A stretch of 64,000 nt of DNA from Vitrella brassicaformis (lineage: Eukaryota > Sar > Vitrellaceae): positions 110,182 through 174,181 of the forward strand of contig CDMY01000973.1 in the NCBI GenBank assembly GCA_001179505.1. Reading direction: 5' to 3'. Under the pieces are notes generated by a model that did not search any database, was not told the DNA's origin, and saw only the letters and a list, made by a program, of their open reading frames with translations. Position numbers and translations under genes: made by a program. This document shows, in pieces, positions 57,293 to 64,000 of the stretch. Each line of letters begins with the position of its first letter. Position 1 is the first letter of the stretch.

Positions 57293-58881
57293 ATGGCAGA
57301 GGTGCACCAGCAGCCTCCCCAGCCGGAGCCGCCGGTCATCGACCTCTGTGGTGACGATGATGAGCAACCAAACCCGCCGGTCCCTCTCCCCAGTGCGGCA
57401 CCCGTCGTGCCAGCCGCTCACCCTCCTGCTGTCCCCCCCGTCCCACCCCCTCCAGCACATCAGCAGGATGTCGGTGACCTGGCCATCGTTGCTGTCGTTC
57501 CAGTTCCGTGGCAGCAGGCACCACCACCACAGGAACCTCAGCAGCCGGCACCACAGGCGCCACCACAGGCGCCACCACAGGCACCAGCACCAGCGGCTCC
57601 TCCCCAGCAGGGAGGAGGTGGCCCGCCGGTTGTCGTTGACCTGAGACATTCGCCGACGCATCGGCCGTTTGTGATGCCTCAGCTGCCGCGGTCCCCCATA
57701 GACCTGACGGAGGGAGAGGAAGGAGAGGCAGGACAGGGCGGCAACGGCCAGGCTCCCGCTCCTCCTCCAGCAGCGGCAGCAGCTGCAGCTGCTGCCGCTG
57801 GTGGTGGCGACGGACCCAGGCCGGTTGCCGTTCGTGTCGCTGGGGTCCGTCGAGGGCGCGAGGAGAGGGAGGGGCAGGGAGGGCCAGCAGCTGCGGCAGC
57901 TGCAGCAGCTGCTGAGGTGCCACGCGCACCTATGCCACCGATGGGTGCCATGGGTTCGCTTCCTCCCCTGATCAACCTAGAGGTCAGCGACACAACCACA
58001 CACACAGAGAGAGCACAGCCCCTACCCCGATTCGAATCAATCGTGTGCTGTGCTCCTTCAGGACGACGATGAGGACCTTCCGCCGCCCCCCAAGATGCCT
58101 CGCATGGAGCAGCCTGCAGCAGCAGCAGCTGCAGCAGCGGCAGCGGCAGCCCCGGCGGTGCCTCCTGCGCCCCCCGTCGACCCTTTGGCGGCCCTTTTCG
58201 CCCAGGCGGAGTGCCCCATCTGCATGGAGCCCCTCCGGCGGCGCAGAGACCCCCACCGGGAGGCCAGGCAGAAGGAGATCGAGATGGAGGGCAAGAACGA
58301 CGCCAATGAGGAGGAAGACAAAGACAAGGACAAGGAGGCGGCGGGCGAGGCGAGTGAGCCCGCCCCTGCCGCAGCTGCAGCGGCGGCTGCTGCTGCTGTT
58401 CCTGGTGGTGGTCGTGGGAGGGGGGCCAAGAGAGCGGGGGGCGCTAGAGGGAAGGCGAAAGGCCGGGGGCGGGGCAAGTTGGCGGGTGCCGCTGCTGTGG
58501 CGGCGATTAAGAAGGAAATCGAGGAGACCGAGGAGGTGCGCTTGAAAAGCACAGCCCTCCCAGGAGGGGGATGCCAGTGTGTCTGATTTCTCTTCTCTGT
58601 CTGCCGTGTGGTGTGTGCAGAAGTCTGGCCGCCTCGCATCCACCACGTGCGGCCACGTCTTCTGCGAGGTGAGACTGACCCGACCACTGTCAGTCAGTCA
58701 GTCAGTCACCATCCTGAATAGGTACCCTTCTGTCTGTGTGCGTGTGTGTATGTCTGTCTGTCTGTGTCTGTGTGTGTGTGTCGATTAGGAGTGCATCCAG
58801 CGGCAGATCAAGGAGAACCGCATGTGTCCTGTGTGCCGCAAAAAACTGGCCCTCAAGGACATGCACCCGCTCTTCCTCTGA
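57293..58881 (+). CDS. RING E3 ligase with SUMO-interaction motifs (RNF4/STUbL-like)
   Basis: Four exons: 57293-57982, 58062-58535, 58621-58668, 58789-58881. The C-terminal C3HC4 RING has CPICMEPL, then TTCGHVFCEECIQRQ and CPVCRKKLALKDMHPLFL. Ending the protein on a His-Pro-aromatic/aliphatic tail right after the RING is characteristic of RNF4. Four candidate SUMO-interaction motifs precede it: PVIDLCGDDDE, VVVDLRHSP, PIDLTEGEE and LINLEDDDED, mostly a hydrophobic triplet around Asp/Asn-Leu with acidic flank. This is the layout of SUMO-targeted ubiquitin ligases, which ubiquitylate polySUMO-modified nuclear proteins. Unusually, about 100 residues (acidic, then polyalanine, then Gly/Lys/Arg-rich) are inserted between the first Cys pair and the third zinc ligand. 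The N-terminus is Pro/Ala/Gln low complexity. The substrates are unknown. Confidence 0.88.
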
Positions 58882-59664
58882 GCGACTCAAGCAAGGCACC
58901 CAGGCAGGCACGGTCGCAGCACGGCACACACGTGCATGCGTCAGAGTGCGGCCACCCTAGCAGCAGTAGCAGCGGGCTTTTTGGTGCAGTGGTTGGTGGG
59001 CAGGCCTGCTTTGGCTTGGTTAAACGGTTTGGCAGGTGGTGCATGTGTGTGCGCCGGCAGATAGCTGCTAGGCACGATGGTGTAGTTGTGTACCGACTTG
59101 ATTAACTCGTGTGGGTGCAGGGGTGCGTCTCCTTGCGTCTGCACGGTGGGTGGGTAGCTGTGTGTCTGCTGCGTAAATGTGCACGTCTGAGTGTCTAACT
59201 GACTAAGTGAGTGGGAGATGCACCGCCCCCACCCCACCCGTGGCAGAGAGGTTGCTCCATCTTCCATCGATGGGCGTTTTTGGACAGGTGGATGGATTGG
59301 TTGATGGACGGTTGGTTGGTTTGTGTGCCATGCATGTCTTTCATGTGTGTCGTGCACCAAGTGGGGAAATTTAAACCATTCATTCACCATCCATTTGAAC
59401 AATCTGCTTGTTTCCGCGTCAATCAAGATGGATGTCTCCTTTAGGCATCATGTCATGTCATGCACACACCCCACCAGCCACATGGGGAGACCAAGTGAGT
59501 GGCCCACACCAACAGGGAAACGCGCGTCACTCATTCAGTCAGTCAGTCTGCTCATTCACCCACTCACGCCCACCAGCCCACCACACACCTACCCCCACAT
59601 AACCACCCACCCCACCTTCTCTCTGCCCGCAGCTCCGAGCCGCCTGACTGACCAATCCGCGCAC
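58882..59664. other. Convergent intergenic region
   Basis: About 780 bp between the RING gene and the UAP56-binding-motif gene. TG-rich unique sequence with GGTT/GGAT runs near 59285-59320 and CAGT runs near 59535-59550. No coding potential was recognised. Confidence 0.45.
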
Positions 59665-60627
59665 TCAGGGGTAGAAGGGCCCGGGCGGTCTCGCTCCTGG
59701 CTGCTGATAGGGGGCCATGTGTCGCGGCGGGGGCGGCATGTGCACCGGGGGATAGACATTCTGAGGGTTGTAGGGCTCGTCATACTCGAACGGCTGGTTG
59801 CCCTGGCCCATGGTGCTGCTCATGACGGGCGGTGGGCGGGGGGGGGTGAGGAGCGGGGGTCGGTGGGAGAAGGGGGAGGGGCCGGGAGGGTACATGGGGG
59901 GCGGAAACATCGGCCGATGCGGCGCGGGCTGCAGCCGGAGTCGGGGCTGCTGGTATTGCTGCTGCTGGGGGTTGCTGTTGTTCAGGTGCTGTGGGTTGCT
60001 GGTGCGGTGCTCCACCTGTGTCTTGACCTGCTTCATGTGCTGCATGATGATCGACATCAGGACGCTCGGCTGCTGCCGCATCACCGACGCCGACGGGCCA
60101 ATCGCCGGCGGCTTGACCTTCATGCCCTCCTCGAACGGCACCAAGTAGCTGCGGCCGTCCGTCACGCTCCACACCTTCTTGTCGGTCTCCTTGAGCTTCA
60201 GCCCCAGCGGCTCCAGGGTCTTCTGGATGACGTTGAGCGTCTCCACCGTCCGGAACCCTCCCGAGTTGAGGACGATGTCGCCCTTCCCCTTGCTGACCTT
60301 GACCACCTCGGTGTCGTAGAGCTTGACGATCAGGTCACCCTCCACGTTGTAGAAGCACTCGCTGTGCATGACGCCCCGGTCCTCGTGAGACTTCTTGCCA
60401 GGCCGCTGCGGCGCTCTGCCGCCTCCCGCGTATGGCCCGCTCTGCGCCGAGTAGCGGCTTCTCTGGGAGCGGAGCGGGCGGCCGCTGCCATCTCGGTGTG
60501 GGCGAGAGGGGAAGAGGGAGCGTGGCGGGCCGTTGGACTGGTCCATGGCATGGTGTGCGTCGGTCGGTCCGCCTCCCTCGTCCTTGATGATGTCGTCCAG
60601 AGACTTGTCAAGCTTCTCGCTTCCCAT
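59665..60627 (-). CDS. Intronless protein with N-terminal UAP56-binding motif and a phage-like small domain
   Basis: A single frame of 320 codons starting MGSEKLDKSLDDIIKDE at 60627. The segment KLDKSLDDIIK is an excellent match to the UAP56-binding motif at the start of mRNA-export adaptors (ALYREF, UIF). An Arg/Gly/Ser-rich stretch follows (RPLRSQRSRYSAQSGPY), fitting RNA binding. A compact core of about 90 residues (about 60340-60110) reads GDLIVKLYDTEVVKVSKGKG, DIVLNSGGFRTVETLNVI and SYLVPFEEGM. It resembles a small domain I associate with bacteriophage and bacterial proteins (substrate unknown). The rest is Pro/Gln/Met-rich to TGA 59665. No RRM is present. A role in mRNA export is inferred from the motif alone. 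It shares a 126-bp divergent promoter with the P-type ATPase. Confidence 0.82.
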   Translation of the reverse strand: MGSEKLDKSLDDIIKDEGGGPTDAHHAMDQSNGPPRSLFPSRPHRDGSGRPLRSQRSRYSAQSGPYAGGGRAPQRPGKKSHEDRGVMHSECFYNVEGDLIVKLYDTEVVKVSKGKGDIVLNSGGFRTVETLNVIQKTLEPLGLKLKETDKKVWSVTDGRSYLVPFEEGMKVKPPAIGPSASVMRQQPSVLMSIIMQHMKQVKTQVEHRTSNPQHLNNSNPQQQQYQQPRLRLQPAPHRPMFPPPMYPPGPSPFSHRPPLLTPPRPPPVMSSTMGQGNQPFEYDEPYNPQNVYPPVHMPPPPRHMAPYQQPGARPPGPFYP

Positions 60628-60699
60628 GGCGATGACGGCAACGAGATGAACCAGGAACCAACAGACAGGAGAATCGGTCCACGCCTCGGAGCAAGCCAA

Positions 60700-60709
60700 G
60701 AAGCTCGCA
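60700..60709 (+). promoter_or_regulatory. TWAGCTCGCA promoter element (copy 5)
   Basis: GAAGCTCGCA (one mismatch to the consensus, core AGCTCGCA exact) lies 73 bp from the UAP56-motif gene start and 45 bp from the P-type ATPase start. Confidence 0.45.
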
Positions 60710-60753
60710 AAAGTTGAAGTTTCGCTTCTCTCGTTCGTCGGCTCGGCTGCATA

Positions 60754-63527
60754 ATGAGTGGGGTGCAGCCCTCCGAGTCGCGTGCGTCGCACGCCGGCTC
60801 CCAGCGCGGCGACCCCGACAAGACCACATGGCCGACAGGTGGGTGAGGTGATGGAGGGAAGCATGGGGCGGGCCACTGACACATGCACCCGCCGCACACC
60901 GATGCCATCCTTCGATGCACAGCCCAATCTGCGAGATGGCCTCCCTCTCTGTTGTCTGATGTGTGTTGTGCTTGGCAGGTCCGGTGGGCGACTTCCCCGG
61001 GACGACGACCGAGTTGATTGTGGACCGTCTGGCGGAGAGCAAGCAGTCTTTGAAGGAGATATTGGAGAAGGCGAGCATAGAGGACCCAGAGGCATTCAAG
61101 CGCGCCGTCGAGGAGGCCGAGCAGCAGCAGCCCACCTCGGGCAAGAACAAGTGGAGCTCCACAGCCATGATGCTGCTCACCAAGGAGCTCGACAGCGACC
61201 TCGTCAACGGGCTGACGTCCGAGCAGGTGCTCAAGAAGCGGGAGGAGTTCGGGATGAATGTGTTGGAGAAGGAGCACAAGGAGCCCATCTGGAAGATCTT
61301 CCTCTTACAGGTACTTAAGCACGCAGACATCAGCGTGCGTGGGTGTCATTGCATCCTGTGTGTCATTGTCATGTGGGCTGTGTCAGTATACGTCGCCTGT
61401 GGTGCTGTTGCTGCTGGCGGCGGCCGTCGTGTCGCTGGGCTTCCAAGAGTGGGTCGAGGGCATCGCCATCCTCATCATCGTCACGCTCAACGCGTCGCTC
61501 GCCACCTACATGGAAAAATCCGCAGGTCAGCCCTGAAGCCATAATGAGATGAAAAACACAACAGACAGCCACAACCAAACCACTCCGTACGTGTGCGTGT
61601 GTGTGTGTAGGTGACGCATTGGCCAAGCTGGCGGCCATGGCGGCGCCTCGGTGCAAGGTCATCCGTGACGGCAAGAAGACCGACATCGACGCCAAGGAAT
61701 GCGTTCCGGGCGACATCGTGCTCATCGGCACGGGCGACCAGGTCACACGCACACACACACACACACACAGACAGACAGAGACAGAGAGAGAGAGAGAGTG
61801 CCACGTGGTGTGTTAGGGGTGAGTGATACCGTTGCTGCTTTTGTTGTGCTTTCTTTCTGTGTGTGTGTGTGTCAGGTGCCGGCCGACATGCGGTTGTTTG
61901 AGGCGTCGGAGATCCTCGCAAACGAAGCACTGCTCACCGGTCAGTCAGCTTGAGCATGGGCATCAAAAATGAGAAGGAAGCCTCAATGTCTGTACGTGTG
62001 TGTGTGTGTACGTGTGTGTGTGTGCAGGTGAGTCTGAGGAGGTGCGCAAGACACTGACAGTGGACGACCCCGACGAGCCATTCGCCAAGAACATGTGTTT
62101 CGCCTCGACCAGCGTGACCAACGGCAACGGCAAAGGCATTGTCTGCACCACAGGCATGCAGACACAAGTCGGAATCATCGCACAACACCTCAAGGCGGTA
62201 CGCAATCGCACACACACTCACACACACACACACACAGGCCTGACGCCTGACGTGAGAGCCACAAAACGGAGGGAACACATTTGCTTTGGCCGTCCGTCCC
62301 TCATTGCGTGCAGGAGAGTGGTTCCAAGCTGACGCCCCTGCAGCAGGCCCTCAACAAGCTGGGAGGGATCATCGGCGTCATGTCCATCTGCGTGCTCAGT
62401 GAGTGCGCAAACCTGTCCACGCACTCAGTAGGACACCGTGCGTACCACCTGGAGAGTGTGTGTGTGTGTGTGCAGTCGTGGTGGTGCTTGTGGCTGTCTT
62501 CACCAACTACAGGGACCCCGCACATCCCTCACAGAACTGGATTCTCGGGGTCAGTCAGCAACACACACACACCTGCTCTCCCTCCCTCCCTCCCTCCCAC
62601 AAAGACACCCACAGATGGCCACATGCGAGTTGGGTGTGTGGTCAGATTGTGCTGGTGGCTGTCGGTTTCGCTGTGTCGTCCATCCCCGAGGGCCTGCCGA
62701 TGGTGGTGACCATCTGCCTGTCGCTCGGCTGCAGGGATATGGTGCAGAGGAAGGCGCAGGTCCGCAAGCTGCCCGCCGTCGAGACGCTTGGCTCCTGCTC
62801 CGTCATTTGCTCAGACAAGGTGAGTCCGATCGGCCGATGCACGCAATCGATCCATCCATCCATCCATTCATCCATCCATCCGTGTGTGTGTGTGTGTGTG
62901 TTCTGTGACCACAGACGGGTACATTGACAGAGGGCAAGATGACGGCGACCACGTTGGTGACGACCAGCAGGTGCAGCGAGGGCCCCGTGCAGCAGTTCAG
63001 CTTCTACCCCACCAAGGGGTTCGACCCCAACGGCGGCTGCTTCAGACAGACAGACCTCACAAAGGAGGCAACGGTCAGTCAGACAGACAGCGATCGACAG
63101 ACGGCCCTTGCGTGGGTGTGCCACGTGTTGTGTTGTGTTGTGTGTCTGCGCGTGCAGGATGGCATTGTGGAGTGTTACGACATGGGCAAGTTCCAGGAGT
63201 ACGATGGCGTCGTCACCGACTATGGAAACCCCTACAACAAAGACCTCTACGCACAGGTCAGGCCCCTTTCCCCACTCGCCACCACACCACTCACGCCCAT
63301 GTTTCGTGTGTGTGTGTGTGTGTGTGTGCTGCAGAAGGTGCGCACGACGCTGATGGCTGGCTTCCTTAACTCTCACGACACCGAGCTCGTCAAGGACAGC
63401 AGCGGCAAATGGTTCACCACTGGAAACATGAGCGAAGGTATGTGCACATCACGCTCACGCAGAGAAAGAGCGAGGGAGAGAGACATCAGATCTATCCACC
63501 CACGGATGTGTCTCTTTGCGTGTCTGA

Positions 63528-63562
<35 letters not shown>

Positions 63563-64000
63563 TGCAGGTGCGATTGTGGTTGCGGCGGCCAAGGGGCGAA
63601 TCGGTCCGGCGGTCAACGAGGAGAATCCCCACGACAAGTACCCGCGCGACAAGGACCTCGAGGTGCCCTTCAACAGCTCACGCAAGATGATGGCCACCAT
63701 CCACAAACTTCCCAAGCCCGGTAAGTAATCGAGCGGGCCTGTAATGCCGACCATCCATCCATCCATCCATATGTGTGTGTGCAGGTGAGTTTGAGGGCAT
63801 GAAGCTCTCGGAGAGCGGCAGCTTCACCCACGTGTGCATCCTCAAGGGCGCGCCCGACCGGGTGTTGAAGCACGTCAAGTACATGCCGATGGAAGACACG
63901 GCCAACAACTACAACACCATCGACTGGAAGAGGTCCATCGAGCCCGACGAGCTGCAGGCCGTCATGAGGATCAACCAGGAGCTCTCAAAGGTCGGTACCC
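60754..64000 (+). CDS. ATP4-like: P-type ATPase, type II, ATP4-like (partial, runs off right edge)
   Basis: A cation-transporting P-type ATPase; the window holds the N-terminus to mid nucleotide-binding domain in about 14 exons. Exon 1 is 60754-60838 ([15 protein letters not shown]), exon 2 60980-61310, exon 3 61387-61525, exon 4 61611-61741. Motifs in order: [13 protein letters not shown], the actuator loop LLTGESEEV (split by an intron after LLTG), the M4 sequence [33 protein letters not shown] and the phosphorylation site [14 protein letters not shown] (split after CSDK). [12 protein letters not shown] in the N domain is normal. The PEGLP helix and the cytosolic sequences resemble the apicomplexan ATP4 (type IID-like) Na+ pumps more than SERCA, but assignment needs a tree. 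The frame is open at the window end, so hinge and M5-M10 lie outside. Confidence 0.92.

Noticed and set aside
58025-58045. tRNA T-loop-like gattcgaatc in a RING-gene intron
   Set aside because: No matching acceptor, D or anticodon stems in the 79-nt intron.
60758-61318. Alternative 186-codon plus-strand frame over the ATPase start
   Set aside because: Reads through the exon1/exon2 intron in a different frame from the clear P-type ATPase exons.

Overview
This window is nuclear DNA from an intron-rich protist, most likely a plastid-bearing alveolate of the chromerid type (Vitrella-like). Three things support that. Introns are short and dense, with (TG)n tracts in front of the 3' splice site. 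Two enzymes (an SDR and an MsrA) carry a signal peptide followed by a phenylalanine-led transit peptide, the hallmark of complex red-algal plastids. The gene set includes an apicomplexan ATP4-like P-type ATPase, an IRP/aconitase and a TTLL3-type tubulin ligase. The species is an inference; no database search was possible.

Layout: the 3' end of an unknown acidic protein (to 467, +); DDX55/Spb4 RNA helicase (895-4280, -); CAF16-like soluble ABC ATPase (4538-6097, +); a large protein with three LOTUS-like winged helices and a degenerate OAS-type nucleotidyltransferase domain (6709-12401, +); plastid-leader SDR (14397-16304, +); MsrA (17099-17977, -); unknown two-exon protein (18208-19931, +); temptin/NOX-type ferric reductase (20872-24742, -); intronless F-box-like protein (24928-26025, +); aconitase (26960-32124, -); membrane-anchored beta-trefoil-like protein (32498-33433, +); GCHII-DHBPS riboflavin enzyme in inverted domain order (35591-~38406, -); small acidic protein (39016-39599, +); glycerophosphodiesterase (40423-41743, -); two-CNB-domain protein (41784-45015, +); Cys-rich repeat protein (45274-~48011, -); quinone-oxidoreductase-like MDR (48336-49689, +); TTLL3-type ligase (50191-56936, -), containing a 300-N assembly gap; SUMO-targeted-ubiquitin-ligase-like RING protein (57293-58881, +); UAP56-binding-motif protein (59665-60627, -); and a P-type ATPase running off the right edge (60754-64000, +).

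From about 17 kb on, genes alternate strictly in divergent/convergent order, with divergent starts only 40-600 bp apart. Five of these divergent promoters share the sequence TWAGCTCGCA, a candidate unreported promoter element. No mobile element, rRNA, tRNA or CRISPR array was recognised.

The genes do not form one pathway. Themes are RNA metabolism (helicase, CAF16-like ATPase, UAP56-binding protein, LOTUS/OAS-like protein), redox and iron (MsrA, ferric reductase, aconitase, SDR, MDR), riboflavin synthesis, and cilium or tubulin modification. Exon ends quoted as exact were read from splice consensus plus reading-frame continuity; the others are approximate.
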